Assembly (NCBI RefSeq): GCF_016632335.1
Contig: NZ_JAEPBG010000007.1
Location: 124,001 to 188,000, forward strand
Direction of reading: 5' to 3'
Source of the DNA: Noviherbaspirillum pedocola
Lineage (GTDB): Bacteria; Pseudomonadota; Gammaproteobacteria; Burkholderiales; Burkholderiaceae_D
Length of the DNA: 64,000 nucleotides
Made by a program: the position numbers and the translations under genes. The notes beneath the pieces are model-generated. The model was given only the letters and a program-made list of their open reading frames with translations, was not told the DNA's origin and did no database searches. Below, piece after piece: positions 52,611 through 64,000 of the stretch. Numbering within the stretch: position 1 is the first letter of the stretch; the number at the start of each line of letters is the position of its first letter.

Positions 52611-52640
52611 CAGGAAAACGGGGCGAATCTTCGCCCCGTG
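52611..52640 (-). terminator. Intrinsic terminator downstream of ahcY
   Basis: In minus sense ACGGGGCGAA and TTCGCCCCGT form a 10-bp stem, followed immediately by TTTTCCTG. It lies about 45 bases after the ahcY stop codon. Confidence 0.75.
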
Positions 52641-52681
52641 CCCAGGAGGCGGGCGATACGCCGCCCGGCCCCCTGCCCTAC

Positions 52682-54130
<1,449 letters not shown>

Positions 54131-54168
54131 GCCTCCTTTCCTTGAAAAATGAATTAAGAAAAAGTGAA

Positions 54169-54245
54169 CGTGAGCGCGGTTGAATCAGGAAGTTCCGTCA
54201 AGCCTGGCAGGATGGGGAATCCTGTCGCAACGCTCCTTGACGAAC
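54169..54245 (-). ncRNA. SAH riboswitch in the ahcY leader
   Basis: In minus sense the leader carries the three conserved blocks of the S-adenosylhomocysteine riboswitch in order: GGAGCGTTGCGAC, then CCAGGCTTGAC, then AACCGCGCTCACG. The first and last blocks pair to form the base stem. It is an ON switch in betaproteobacteria, raising ahcY when SAH accumulates. It begins at the predicted transcription start and ends about 38 bases before the start codon. Confidence 0.9.
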
Positions 54246-54250
54246 CGGGG

Positions 54251-54279
54251 ATTGTAAAGGAATTGGCGGGGAGTGTCAG
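54251..54279 (-). promoter_or_regulatory. Sigma-70 promoter of ahcY
   Basis: In minus sense CTGACA, a 17-bp spacer, then TACAAT (5/6 and 5/6). The start would fall near 54244, at the 5' edge of the riboswitch, so the two features support each other. Confidence 0.72.
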
Positions 54280-54340
54280 CGGGGATCGAAGGAAGCCCGG
54301 TTCGGTTGTGCTACTTTGTCGAACCGGCGGCGAAAGCAAA

Positions 54341-54943
54341 TCAACCTTTAAATTTCCTCATGGAAGCAAGGATTTCCGTGGCGATTTCGACGACCTCGTC
54401 GCAAAACATTGGCAGCGCATTCTTTCCATCCGCATCCTTTTGGATTGACTGTTGCAGCGCTGAGTAAAACCCGGTTTCTTTCTGGAGCTCACTGAGCAGC
54501 ACCGCTCTTTGCTGCAGGTCTCTTCCCTTGAAACCATCAGTGATGATTTGCTCGAGCATTTGCTCCCTGTCCGGCGCATCAACAATCAAGGCTTGAAAGC
54601 GCGCAAACGCTTTAACCGCCTTGGTGAAGTCCCTAGGCGCCTTGCCTAGCGGACCAGCTTCCTTGATGTGATTGAGCGCTTCCTTGAATGCTGCTGTGGC
54701 TCGCCATCGCACCAGTGTTCTCGGCATTGATGGTGTAAGGGATTGCGGCAAGCGAAACCGCAAGCTGAGCATGTTGAACCAGTTTCGGGAGGAGTGGTGG
54801 CTTGCTTTGGGCGCGGGAGCGGGAACAGCATTGGCTGCAAGCTGCCTATTGCCCAGCTTGCCTACCCTCTCATCCTGCTCGTGCCCCGGGGTGGAGAAAA
54901 AGCTTCTTACATTTTCGACAAAGTTGGCGGCGATGCGGTACAT
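54341..54943 (-). CDS. Unrecognised 200-residue helical protein, possibly effector-like
   Basis: From ATG 54943, which has a GGAGGTCAGG ribosome binding site. A short N-terminal region with MYRIAANFVENVRSFF and a Pro/Ala/Ser linker precede a helical part (about 80-200): FARFQALIVDAPDREQMLEQ, then ITDGFKGRDLQQRAVLLSEL. That part resembles, by eye, the helical segment of the 757-residue protein around residues 115-170. No signal peptide is seen. Its function is unknown, and it sits alone between the ahcY promoter and gatB. Confidence 0.6.
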   Translation of the reverse strand: MYRIAANFVENVRSFFSTPGHEQDERVGKLGNRQLAANAVPAPAPKASHHSSRNWFNMLSLRFRLPQSLTPSMPRTLVRWRATAAFKEALNHIKEAGPLGKAPRDFTKAVKAFARFQALIVDAPDREQMLEQIITDGFKGRDLQQRAVLLSELQKETGFYSALQQSIQKDADGKNALPMFCDEVVEIATEILASMRKFKG

Positions 54944-55025
54944 CCTGACCTCCATGCGTTAGGGAACGGCCCTTACGTAACCGCATGAAAGCCAGGGTTC
55001 GAGACGTTTTTTCCGCAGAATCGCC

Positions 55026-56489
55026 TTACGCCGTGGTCAGCTTCTGCTTCAGCAACTCCGTCAACTGCCCCGGATTCGCCTTGCCGCGCGAAGCCTTCAT
55101 CGCCTGGCCGATCAGCGCGTTCAGCGCCTTTTCCTTGCCGGCGCGGAATTCCTCCACCGATTTCGCGTTCGCGGCCAGCACCTCGTCGACGATCTTTTCC
55201 AGCGCGCCGGAATCCGAGATCTGCTTCAAGCCCTTGGCGTCGATGACTTCATCGGCCAGGTTTGCCGATGCAGACTTCGCTTCCCACATCGCGCCGAACA
55301 CTTCCTTGGCGATCTTGTTGGAAATCGTGCCGTCGGCGATGCGCTTCAACAGCAGCGCGAGCTGCTCTGCCGACACCGGCGCCTCGGCAATGTCTACGCC
55401 TTCGCGGTTCAGCGTCGAGGCGACGTCGCCCATGAGCCAGTTCGCGGCCGCCTTGGCCTGCTCGCGGCCGGCGGCGGCCACCGCGGCTTCAAAATACGCC
55501 GCCATCGCCTTCGACTGCGTCAGCACCATCGCGTCGTATTCGGGCAGACCGTAGTCGGCGACGAAGCGCTCGCGCATCGCGCCCGGCAGTTCCGGCATGT
55601 CGGCCTTTACGCGGTCGATCCAGGCTTGCGAAATCGCCAGCGGCGGCAGGTCCGGGTCCGGGAAATAGCGATAATCCTGTGCATCTTCCTTGCTGCGCAT
55701 CGAACGGGTTTCGCGGCGATCCGGGTCGTACAGCCGGGTTTCCTGCACCACGCGGCCGCCATCCTCAATCAGCTCGATCTGGCGGCGCACTTCGATGTTG
55801 ATCGCCTCTTCCAGGAAGCGGAACGAGTTCAGGTTCTTGATTTCGCAGCGGGTGCCGTATTCCTTCTGGCCGACCGGGCGCACCGAGACGTTCGCATCGC
55901 AGCGGAACGAACCTTCCTGCATGTTGCCGTCGCACACGCCCAGCCAGGTCACCAGCGCATGCAGCGCCTTCGCATAAGCCACCGCCTCGGCGGCGCTGCG
56001 CATATCCGGCTCGGTGACGATTTCCAAAAGCGGCGTGCCGGCGCGATTCAAATCGATGCCGGTCATGCCCTGGTAATCCTCGTGCAGCGACTTGCCGGCG
56101 TCTTCCTCGAGATGGGCGCGGGTCAGATGCACGGTGCGCATCTCGGGCTTGCCGTCGCGCTCGAGGATGAAGGAGAGCGTGCCGCCCTGCACTACCGGAA
56201 TCTCATACTGGCTGATCTGGTAACCCTTGGGCAGATCGGGGTAAAAGTAATTCTTGCGCGCGAACACCGAGCGCGGCGCAATCGTCGCGCCGATGGCCAG
56301 GCCAAATTGAATCGCACGCTCGACCGCGCCACGATTCAGCACCGGCAGCACGCCGGGCAGCGCCAGGTCCACCGGGCAAGCCTGCGTGTTCGGTTCGGCG
56401 CCGAAGCGCGTCGATGCGCCGGAAAAGATCTTCGATTGGGTCGTGAGCTGCGCATGCGTCTCCAGACCGATAACGACTTCCCACTGCAT
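55026..56489 (-). CDS. gatB: Asp/Glu-tRNA amidotransferase subunit B
   Basis: A 487-residue protein with the GatB kinase-like domain ([37 protein letters not shown]), the [13 protein letters not shown] segment, and a C-terminal YqeY-like tRNA-binding tail. GatCAB amidates Glu-tRNA(Gln) or Asp-tRNA(Asn). Last gene of gatC-gatA-gatB. Confidence 0.97.
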   Translation of the reverse strand: MQWEVVIGLETHAQLTTQSKIFSGASTRFGAEPNTQACPVDLALPGVLPVLNRGAVERAIQFGLAIGATIAPRSVFARKNYFYPDLPKGYQISQYEIPVVQGGTLSFILERDGKPEMRTVHLTRAHLEEDAGKSLHEDYQGMTGIDLNRAGTPLLEIVTEPDMRSAAEAVAYAKALHALVTWLGVCDGNMQEGSFRCDANVSVRPVGQKEYGTRCEIKNLNSFRFLEEAINIEVRRQIELIEDGGRVVQETRLYDPDRRETRSMRSKEDAQDYRYFPDPDLPPLAISQAWIDRVKADMPELPGAMRERFVADYGLPEYDAMVLTQSKAMAAYFEAAVAAAGREQAKAAANWLMGDVASTLNREGVDIAEAPVSAEQLALLLKRIADGTISNKIAKEVFGAMWEAKSASANLADEVIDAKGLKQISDSGALEKIVDEVLAANAKSVEEFRAGKEKALNALIGQAMKASRGKANPGQLTELLKQKLTTA

Positions 56490-56504
56490 GTTTTCCTCGC
56501 TCTC

Positions 56505-57965
56505 TTACTGTTGCCCAGGCTGGCGCAAATGCCAGTCGGTCGCGCGCTGGTACTGGTGCGCGATGTTGAGCAGTTTCGCTTCGCCGAAATAATTGCCGAT
56601 CAATTGCAGGCCGACCGGGCGCTTGCCATTCTTTTCGCCCTGGCCGAAGCCGCAGGGAATCGACATGCCGGGCAAACCGGCCAGGCTGGCGCCGAGGGTG
56701 AAGATGTCGGCCAGGTAATTGGCGACCGGGTCGTCGGCCTTCGCGCCCAAATCCCAGGCCACGGTTGGTGCGACCGGCCCCATGATGACGTCGCATTGCG
56801 TGAACGCCTGCCGGAAATCGTCGGCGATCAGGCGGCGGATCTTCTGCGCCTGCAGGTAATAGGCGTCGTAATAGCCGTGCGACAGCACATAGGCGCCGAC
56901 CAGGATGCGGCGCTTGACTTCCTCGCCGAAGCCCTCGGAGCGGGTCTTGCGGTACATATCGGCCAGGTCGGTGTATTGCGCGGCGCGGTGGCCGTAGCGC
57001 ACGCCGTCGAAGCGCGACAGATTGGACGACGCCTCGGCCGGCGCGATCACGTAGTACACCGGAATCGACAGCTCGGTCTTTGGCAGCGAGATCTCGACCA
57101 GCGTTGCGCCGAGCTTTTCATACTCGGTAAGCGCCGCGCGAATTGCAGCTTCGACGTCGGCGGACAGGCCGGGACCGAAATATTCCTTGGGCACGCCTAT
57201 GCGCAGACCCTTCAAATCCTTTTCCAGATCGCGGGTGTAATCCTCGCGATCGCGCTCGACGCTGGTGGAATCGCGCGGATCGAAGCCGGCCATGGCGTTC
57301 AACAGCAGCGCGCAATCCTCGGCGGTGCGCGCTATCGGGCCGCCCTGGTCGAGCGACGAGGCGAAGGCGATCATGCCGTAGCGCGACACCCGGCCATACG
57401 TCGGCTTGATACCGGTCACGCCGCAGAACGCGGCCGGCTGACGAATCGAGCCGCCGGTATCGGTCGCAGTGGCTGCCGGCGCCAGGCCGGCGGCAATCGC
57501 CACCGCCGAGCCGCCGGAAGAGCCGCCGGGCACGGCGCTCGTATCCCACGGATTCTTCGCCGGGCCGAAATACGAATTCTCGTTGGACGAGCCCATCGCG
57601 AATTCATCGCAGTTGAGCTTGCCCAGCGTCACCATGCCGGCCGCCTGGAAAGCTTCGACGACGCTCGCGTCGAAGGGGCTGACATAGTTTTCCAGCATGC
57701 GCGAGCCGGCGGTCGAGCGCCAGCCGCGGGTGACGAAGATGTCCTTGTGCGCGATCGGAATGCCGGTGAGCGGGGCGGCATTGCCGGCGGCGAGCCTTTT
57801 ATCCGCCTCGGCAGCCTGCGCCAGTGTCAGTTCGGGTTGGATATCGATGTAGGCATTCAGGTCGCTCGCCTGGGCGCGCTCGAGATAGCCCTGCGCCAGC
57901 TCGGTTGCGGAAACTTCCCTGTCGCGCAGCAGCGCCGACAATTCCTTGATGGTCTTGGTATGCAT
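56505..57965 (-). CDS. gatA: Asp/Glu-tRNA amidotransferase subunit A
   Basis: A 486-residue amidase-signature enzyme that releases ammonia from glutamine. The Lys-Ser-Ser triad lies in [14 protein letters not shown], the GGSSGGSA loop and [13 protein letters not shown]. Spacing to gatB is 15 bases and to gatC 24 bases. Confidence 0.97.
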   Translation of the reverse strand: MHTKTIKELSALLRDREVSATELAQGYLERAQASDLNAYIDIQPELTLAQAAEADKRLAAGNAAPLTGIPIAHKDIFVTRGWRSTAGSRMLENYVSPFDASVVEAFQAAGMVTLGKLNCDEFAMGSSNENSYFGPAKNPWDTSAVPGGSSGGSAVAIAAGLAPAATATDTGGSIRQPAAFCGVTGIKPTYGRVSRYGMIAFASSLDQGGPIARTAEDCALLLNAMAGFDPRDSTSVERDREDYTRDLEKDLKGLRIGVPKEYFGPGLSADVEAAIRAALTEYEKLGATLVEISLPKTELSIPVYYVIAPAEASSNLSRFDGVRYGHRAAQYTDLADMYRKTRSEGFGEEVKRRILVGAYVLSHGYYDAYYLQAQKIRRLIADDFRQAFTQCDVIMGPVAPTVAWDLGAKADDPVANYLADIFTLGASLAGLPGMSIPCGFGQGEKNGKRPVGLQLIGNYFGEAKLLNIAHQYQRATDWHLRQPGQQ

Positions 57966-57989
57966 GAGTTCGGTATGGACGATGACGGC

Positions 57990-58292
57990 TTATTCGATGA
58001 CCTTGGGCACGAGGTACAGGCCGTCCTGCACTGCGGGTGCGGGAGCCTGGTAATCGTCGCGGCGATTCGGTTCGGAAACTTCATCGTTGCGCAAACGCAA
58101 CGAAAAATCCGCATCATAAGCGGTGATCGGTTGGGACAAAGGTTCGACGCCGGAGGTGTCCACCGCCTTCATCTGCTCCACCAAAGCGAAGATGCCGTTG
58201 AGTTTTTCCAGGGTGCTTTGCGCCTGGTTTTCATTCAGATCCAGCTGCGCGAGCTGCGCCAATCGTTTTACGTCGGACAGGGCTAGGGACAT
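57990..58292 (-). CDS. gatC: Asp/Glu-tRNA amidotransferase subunit C
   Basis: A 100-residue protein that clamps GatA to Gat[36 protein letters not shown], and a C-terminus with [15 protein letters not shown]. First gene of the unit and divergent from mreB. ATG 58292 is used. Confidence 0.95.
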   Translation of the reverse strand: MSLALSDVKRLAQLAQLDLNENQAQSTLEKLNGIFALVEQMKAVDTSGVEPLSQPITAYDADFSLRLRNDEVSEPNRRDDYQAPAPAVQDGLYLVPKVIE

Positions 58293-58352
58293 GGTCAAAG
58301 CGCGCCGTCAGGGCGCGTTGGGGTGAGTTGACGGAATGATCAAGATGATTGA

Positions 58353-59579
<1,227 letters not shown>

Positions 59580-59588
59580 TTCGCTGTT

Positions 59589-59610
59589 GCGCGGCCGCCC
59601 CCGGCCGCGC
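59589..59610. other. Hairpin between mreB and mreC
   Basis: GCGCGGCCG and CGGCCGCGC form a 9-bp GC stem with a CCCC loop, 10 bases after the mreB stop. With no U-tract it is unlikely to terminate fully; it may attenuate readthrough or protect the mreB transcript. Confidence 0.5.
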
Positions 59611-59685
59611 CAGCCATGCGCACTGTCCATGGCTTCTCTACGATGTGAGTCCGGCCAATGTGGCCGGCACAGGTAACTCTCGGCA

Positions 59686-60852
59686 ATGGAATACAGTCCT
59701 CCGCCACTCTTCAAGCAGGGCGCATCGGCGCGCGCGAAGGTGATCATCTTCTCGCTGATTGCAATCAGCCTGCTGGTGGTCGACGCCCGCATGAATGCGC
59801 TGACCATGGTGCGCCGCGTGGTCGGCACCGCGCTGTATCCGCTGCAGGCGGCCGCGCTCGCGCCGCGCGATGCGCTGTTTGCCGTCGGCAGCTACTTCAC
59901 CACCATCGGTTCGCTGCAGCGGGAAAACGATGAGCTGCACCGGCGCGCTGTCGCCAATGCGCAGTCGCTGCAGGAAAACAGCTATCTGGCCAATGAAAAT
60001 GCGCATCTGCGCCGGCTGCTGTCGGCCGACGTCAGGGTGCCGGTGAAGTCGATCATGGCCGAGATGCTCTACGACACCCGCGACCCGTTCACCCGCAAGA
60101 TCGTCCTGAACCGCGGCTCGGCGCACGGCCTGGCGCTCGGCCAGCCCGTGATCGACGAAGCCGGCGTGGTCGGCCAGGTGACGCGGCTCTTCCCCTACAC
60201 CTCCGAAGTGACGCTGTTGACCGACAAGGACCAGGCGATCTCGGTGCAGGTGGTGCGCAGCGGGCTGCGCAGCGTGGCCTACGGCCGCGGCCAGTCCGGC
60301 GTGCTGGAACTGCGCTTCATCGCGGCCAATGCCGACATCAAGCCGGGCGATGCGCTGGTGACTTCCGGCATCGACGGCGTGTTTCCTGCCGGCCTCGCGG
60401 TGGCGGCGGTGACCACGGTCGAGCACAAGTCGGGCGACTCGTTCGCCCAGATCGTCTGCCAGCCGGCCGCCGGCATCAGCCGCAACAAGCAATTCCTGGT
60501 GCTCTTGAATGAATTGAAGCCGCCACCGCCAATGCCGCAGGAAGAGCCAAAAAAGGACAAGTCGAAGAAGAAGATGAAGGACCCGGGCAAGGAAGCGGCC
60601 AAGGATGCCGCGAAAGACGGCGCGAAGGCCGCACCGCCGGAAGGCGCACGCGACAGCGCCGGTGACGCCAAACCGGGCGCCGACAAGGATGCCGCAAAGA
60701 GCGCGGCCGCTGCCAAAGCCACTCCGCAAGCCGCTGTCAAAACCGCTGCCAGAGCGGATTCCGCGGCCCCACCTGCACGTTCAGGCGCCCCAGCGAATGC
60801 GACCGAAAAACGGGCCGCGCCAGCCCATGCCAGTGCGGGACCGAAGCCATGA
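59686..60852 (+). CDS. mreC: Rod-shape-determining protein MreC with long Lys/Ala/Pro tail
   Basis: A 388-residue protein. It has an N-terminal anchor (about 18-36), a coiled coil (ENDELHRRAVANAQSLQENS), then the beta domain with LNRGSAHGLALGQPVID and GDALVTSGIDGVFPAG. Residues about 283-388 form an unusual, low-complexity Lys/Ala/Pro/Asp-rich extension beyond the usual 280-300-residue core. It overlaps mreD by 4 bases. Confidence 0.95.
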   Translation: MEYSPPPLFKQGASARAKVIIFSLIAISLLVVDARMNALTMVRRVVGTALYPLQAAALAPRDALFAVGSYFTTIGSLQRENDELHRRAVANAQSLQENSYLANENAHLRRLLSADVRVPVKSIMAEMLYDTRDPFTRKIVLNRGSAHGLALGQPVIDEAGVVGQVTRLFPYTSEVTLLTDKDQAISVQVVRSGLRSVAYGRGQSGVLELRFIAANADIKPGDALVTSGIDGVFPAGLAVAAVTTVEHKSGDSFAQIVCQPAAGISRNKQFLVLLNELKPPPPMPQEEPKKDKSKKKMKDPGKEAAKDAAKDGAKAAPPEGARDSAGDAKPGADKDAAKSAAAAKATPQAAVKTAARADSAAPPARSGAPANATEKRAAPAHASAGPKP

Positions 60853-61364
60853 GCAGCCGCCCGCAATACATTCTGCTGCCGGTGAACCCGCTGTTCATCG
60901 CCGCCACGCTCATCCTCGCCTTCCTGCTCGACCTGCTGCCCTGGGGCGACATCATGGGCGTGCCGGACTTTCTCGCGCTGGTGCTGATCTTCTGGAGCGT
61001 GCATCAGCCGCGCCGGGTCGGCATCGGCCTGGCCTTCACGATGGGCATCCTGATGGATGTGCACGAAGCATCGCTGCTAGGCGAAAACGCGCTGGCGTAC
61101 ACGCTGCTGTCGTATTTCGCGATCATGATTCACCGCCGCCTGCTGTGGTTCCGTCCGGCGACGCAGGCGCTGCATGTGCTGCCGCTGCTGTTCCTGATGC
61201 AGACGGTGCAGATGCTGATCCAGGTGATGGTCAGCGGCAAATTCCCGAGCTGGTTCTATTTCCTGCAGAGCGTATCCAGCGCTGCGCTGTGGCCGCTGGT
61301 GACGTGGATGCTGCTCGCGCCGCAGCGGCGCGCGGTGGACCGCGATGACACCCGCCCGATCTGA
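60849..61364 (+). CDS. mreD: Rod-shape-determining protein MreD
   Basis: A 171-residue integral membrane protein with five to six helices, including FIAATLILAFLLDLLPWG and GIGLAFTMGILMDVHEASLLGEN, a segment typical of MreD. ATGA overlap with mreC indicates coupling. Part of the elongasome. Confidence 0.94.
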   Translation: MSSRPQYILLPVNPLFIAATLILAFLLDLLPWGDIMGVPDFLALVLIFWSVHQPRRVGIGLAFTMGILMDVHEASLLGENALAYTLLSYFAIMIHRRLLWFRPATQALHVLPLLFLMQTVQMLIQVMVSGKFPSWFYFLQSVSSAALWPLVTWMLLAPQRRAVDRDDTRPI

Positions 61365-61390
61365 AAGATGCCAGGCGCCGGGGCAAGTCC

Positions 61391-63394
61391 ATGACTGAAT
61401 TCAAGAATACCGAAAGGGAACTGCACCGCTTCCGGCTCAGGCTATCGGTGGCGGGCATGTTCGTGTTCATCTGCTTTGGCCTCCTGGCGGCGCGCTTCGT
61501 CTGGCTGCAGGCTTATCGCCACGACCATTACGCCGCCCAGGCCGAGGAAAACCGCATTTCGGTAGTGCCGGTGGTGCCAAACCGCGGCCTGATCGTCGAC
61601 CGCAAGGGCGTGGTGCTGGCGCGCAATTTCGCCGCGTACACGCTGGAAATCACGCCGTCGAAAATACGCGGCGACCTCGACAGCCTGATCGATGAGCTGT
61701 CCAAGGTAGTCGACATCCAGCTCAAGGATCGCCGGCGCTTTCGCCGCCAGCTCGAGGAATCGAAGAACTTCGAAAGCCTGCCGATCCGCACCCGCCTCTC
61801 CGACGAAGAAGTTGCGCACTTCACCGCGCAGCGCTTCCGCTTTCCGGGCGTGGACATCCAGGCGCGGCTGTTCCGCCAGTACCCGCTGGGCACGGTGGCC
61901 TCGCATGTGATCGGTTACATCGGCCGGGTCAGCCAGCGCGATGCCGAGCGCATCGATGAAATGGAAGACGCGGCCAACTACAACGGCACCACCTACATCG
62001 GCAAGGAAGGCCTGGAGAAGAGCTACGAGAAGCAGTTGCACGGCGTTACCGGCTACGAGGAAGTGGAAGTCTCGGCCAGCGGCCGCGCGGTGCGCACGCT
62101 GTCGCGCACGCCGGCCACGCCCGGCTCGAACCTGATCCTGTCCATCGACATCGAATTGCAGAAGGTGGTCGAGCAAGCCTTCGGCAACCAGCGCGGCGCG
62201 CTGATCGCGATCGAGCCTTCGACCGGCGACATCCTGGCCTATGTGTCGATGCCGAACTTCGACCCGAACCTGTTCGTCGAAGGCATCGACCAGCAGAGTT
62301 GGGACGAGCTGAACACCTCGCCGGACAAACCGCTGGTGAACCGGCCGCTTTCGGGCACCTATCCGCCCGGCTCGACCTACAAGCCCTTCATGGCGCTGGC
62401 CGCGCTTGAACTGGGCAAGCGCACGCCGAACCAGGCCATCGCCGACCCCGGCTACTTCAACTTCGGCAATCACAAGTTCCGCGACGACAAGGAAGGCGGC
62501 CACGGCACCGTCGACATGTTCCGCTCGATCGTGCAGTCCTGCGACACCTACTACTACATGCTGGCCAATGACATGGGCGTGGACACGATGCACGACTTCA
62601 TGCAGCCCTTCGGCTTCGGCCGCCTGACCGGCATCGACCTCGATCATGAGAAGGCGGGCGTGCTGCCATCCATGCAGTGGAAGCGCAATGCGTACAAGAA
62701 GCCGGCGCAGCAGAAGTGGTATGCCGGCGAAACGATTTCGCTGGGCATCGGCCAAGGTTACAACTCGTTCACGCCGCTGCAGCTCGCGCACGCGGTGGCT
62801 ACGCTGGCCAACAATGGCGTGGTGATGAAGCCGCACCTGGTGAAGATCGTCGAGGATGGCGGCACCCGCGCGCGCACGGCGACGGTGCCCAAGGAAAGCT
62901 TCCGCATCCCGCTGCAGCAGAAGAACATCGACGTGATCAAGAACGCCATGGTCGGCGTGACCCGCGAAGGCACGGCGGCCAAGGTCTTCGCCGGCGCGGC
63001 CTATCTGTCCGGCGGCAAGACCGGCACCGCGCAGGTGGTGTCGATCAAGAAGAACGAGAAATACAATGCCAACCGCATCGACGAACGCCATCGCGACCAT
63101 GCGCTGTACATCGCTTTCGCGCCGGCCGAGCAGCCGAAGATTGCGCTGGCGCTGATCGTGGAGAACGGCGGCTGGGGCGCCACCGCGGCCGCGCCGATCG
63201 CCCGCGCCGCGCTCGACTACTACCTGCTCGGCAAGCGCAATGCGCCGGCTGGCGACGCCCCCGCGGCCAAGGATGCGATCCTGGCCAGAGACGATGCCGA
63301 CGCCGACACCCATGCGGTGGCGGCGATGCGCGCCGAACAGGATTCCGAAGGCGGCCCCAAGGCTGGCGGCGAAAGCCAGGGCAATCAGGAATAA
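61391..63394 (+). CDS. mrdA: Penicillin-binding protein 2 (elongasome transpeptidase)
   Basis: A 667-residue class B PBP. A transmembrane anchor (about 20-40) is followed by the dimerisation domain with NRGLIVDRKGVVLARN. Transpeptidase motifs are PPGSTYKPF (SxxK), SCDTYYY (SxD) and GGKTGTAQVV. The C-terminus carries an Asp/Ala-rich tail of about 50 residues. It follows mreD by 26 bases. Confidence 0.95.
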   Translation: MTEFKNTERELHRFRLRLSVAGMFVFICFGLLAARFVWLQAYRHDHYAAQAEENRISVVPVVPNRGLIVDRKGVVLARNFAAYTLEITPSKIRGDLDSLIDELSKVVDIQLKDRRRFRRQLEESKNFESLPIRTRLSDEEVAHFTAQRFRFPGVDIQARLFRQYPLGTVASHVIGYIGRVSQRDAERIDEMEDAANYNGTTYIGKEGLEKSYEKQLHGVTGYEEVEVSASGRAVRTLSRTPATPGSNLILSIDIELQKVVEQAFGNQRGALIAIEPSTGDILAYVSMPNFDPNLFVEGIDQQSWDELNTSPDKPLVNRPLSGTYPPGSTYKPFMALAALELGKRTPNQAIADPGYFNFGNHKFRDDKEGGHGTVDMFRSIVQSCDTYYYMLANDMGVDTMHDFMQPFGFGRLTGIDLDHEKAGVLPSMQWKRNAYKKPAQQKWYAGETISLGIGQGYNSFTPLQLAHAVATLANNGVVMKPHLVKIVEDGGTRARTATVPKESFRIPLQQKNIDVIKNAMVGVTREGTAAKVFAGAAYLSGGKTGTAQVVSIKKNEKYNANRIDERHRDHALYIAFAPAEQPKIALALIVENGGWGATAAAPIARAALDYYLLGKRNAPAGDAPAAKDAILARDDADADTHAVAAMRAEQDSEGGPKAGGESQGNQE

Positions 63395-63402
63395 GACCCA
63401 CC

Positions 63403-64000
63403 ATGCGACTCACCGAAAAACGCTCCATCTGGCAAATCATCAAGCCGCATCTGCTGGTGTTCGATGCGCAACTGACCCTGATCGTGTTCCTGATCGTCTC
63501 CACGGGACTCATCACGCTGTACTCGGCGGGCATCGATTTCCCCGGCCGCGTCGAGGACCAGATGCGCAATGTGCTGGTGTCCTTCGCCATCATGTGGATC
63601 TTCGCGAATGTGCCACCGCAGACGCTGATGCGCTTCGCGGTGCCGATCTACACCGTGGGCGTGGCGCTGCTGGTGGCGGTGGCGGCCTTCGGCATGATCA
63701 AGAAGGGCGCGCGGCGCTGGCTCAATGTCGGCGTGGTGATCCAGCCGTCCGAGATCATGAAGATCGCCATGCCGCTGATGCTGGCCTGGTTCTTCCAGAA
63801 GCGCCAGGGCATGCTGCGCTGGAAGGAGTTCGCAGTTGCGGCGGTGCTGCTGCTAATTCCGGTGGGCCTGATCGCCAAGCAGCCGGATCTGGGCACCGCG
63901 ATCCTGGTCGGCGCGGCCGGCTTCTATGTCATCTTTTTGGCCGGCCTGTCGTGGAAGGTACTGGTTGGCCTGGCTGTGGCCGGCGGCGCGAGCCTGCCGG
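63403..64000 (+). CDS. rodA: Rod-shape SEDS polymerase RodA (cut by window end)
   Basis: The first 199 codons of a SEDS glycosyltransferase. The frame begins MRLTEKRSIW and runs through TLYSAGIDFPGRVEDQ, AFGMIKKGARRWLNVG and IQPSEIMKIAMPLMLAWFF to GLIAKQPDLGTAILV, all RodA signatures including the essential Asp region. It pairs with PBP2 as the elongasome synthase. The 3' part lies beyond 64000. Confidence 0.95.
   Translation, partial: MRLTEKRSIWQIIKPHLLVFDAQLTLIVFLIVSTGLITLYSAGIDFPGRVEDQMRNVLVSFAIMWIFANVPPQTLMRFAVPIYTVGVALLVAVAAFGMIKKGARRWLNVGVVIQPSEIMKIAMPLMLAWFFQKRQGMLRWKEFAVAAVLLLIPVGLIAKQPDLGTAILVGAAGFYVIFLAGLSWKVLVGLAVAGGASLP

Noticed and set aside
55626-58286. An 886-codon open frame on the plus strand
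   Set aside because: It is antisense to gatA, gatB and gatC with no recognisable motif, and is a composition artefact.

Overview
The window looks like chromosomal DNA of a high-GC betaproteobacterium, most likely Burkholderiales and plausibly Oxalobacteraceae (Herbaspirillum/Noviherbaspirillum-like). This is inferred from gene content and order: gatCAB divergent from mreBCD-mrdA-rodA, ahcY behind an SAH riboswitch next to metF, a fused indolepyruvate ferredoxin oxidoreductase, a PHB-depolymerase-type esterase and paired flagellar/chemotaxis accessory genes. No rRNA, tRNA, CRISPR array, intact insertion sequence or prophage was seen.

Layout. 0-13 kb: an exonuclease/GIY-YIG fusion, an esterase, then small envelope and stress genes (DUF883/YqjE-type operon, entericidin-like lipoprotein, SemiSWEET, CPA1 antiporter, SRPBCC-Hsp20 fusion, PRC-barrel, hemerythrin). 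Several have good sigma-54 (-24/-12) promoters. dusA follows. 13-21.3 kb: an unrecognised 303-residue protein, ProQ, cheR-cheD behind a near-consensus FliA promoter, a NarL-type two-component pair, and fliT-fliK-flhB-like-ycgR. 21.3-29.5 kb: thioesterase, hybrid histidine kinase, a 1-kb non-coding region built as a large inverted repeat, DsbA-like protein, RecQ and PncC.

29.5-33.3 kb is the most striking region. A 164-bp MITE-like element is followed by three tightly spaced genes: a photoactive-yellow-protein-like protein that keeps the chromophore Cys, Tyr and Glu; a PAS-PAS-GGDEF protein with an intact GGEEF; and a LOV-GGDEF-EAL protein with the photoactive Cys, a degenerate SSDEF and an intact EAL. 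I read this as a candidate two-photoreceptor circuit for cyclic di-GMP, with a cyclase and a phosphodiesterase in one operon. A PilZ/YcgR output protein is encoded 8 kb away.

33-48 kb is mostly housekeeping: PBP1A, indolepyruvate oxidoreductase, phhA, a GNAT protein, and slt-NDUFA9-like-GST-cca, where Cca has lost its HD motif. 48.5-51.2 kb is an AT-rich insert with a CesT-type type III chaperone directly behind a 757-residue protein of no recognised family, a likely undescribed type III effector. A second orphan protein of similar style lies at 54.3-54.9 kb, beyond metF and ahcY. The window ends with gatCAB and the rod-shape operon mreB-mreC-mreD-mrdA-rodA, the last gene cut by the window edge.
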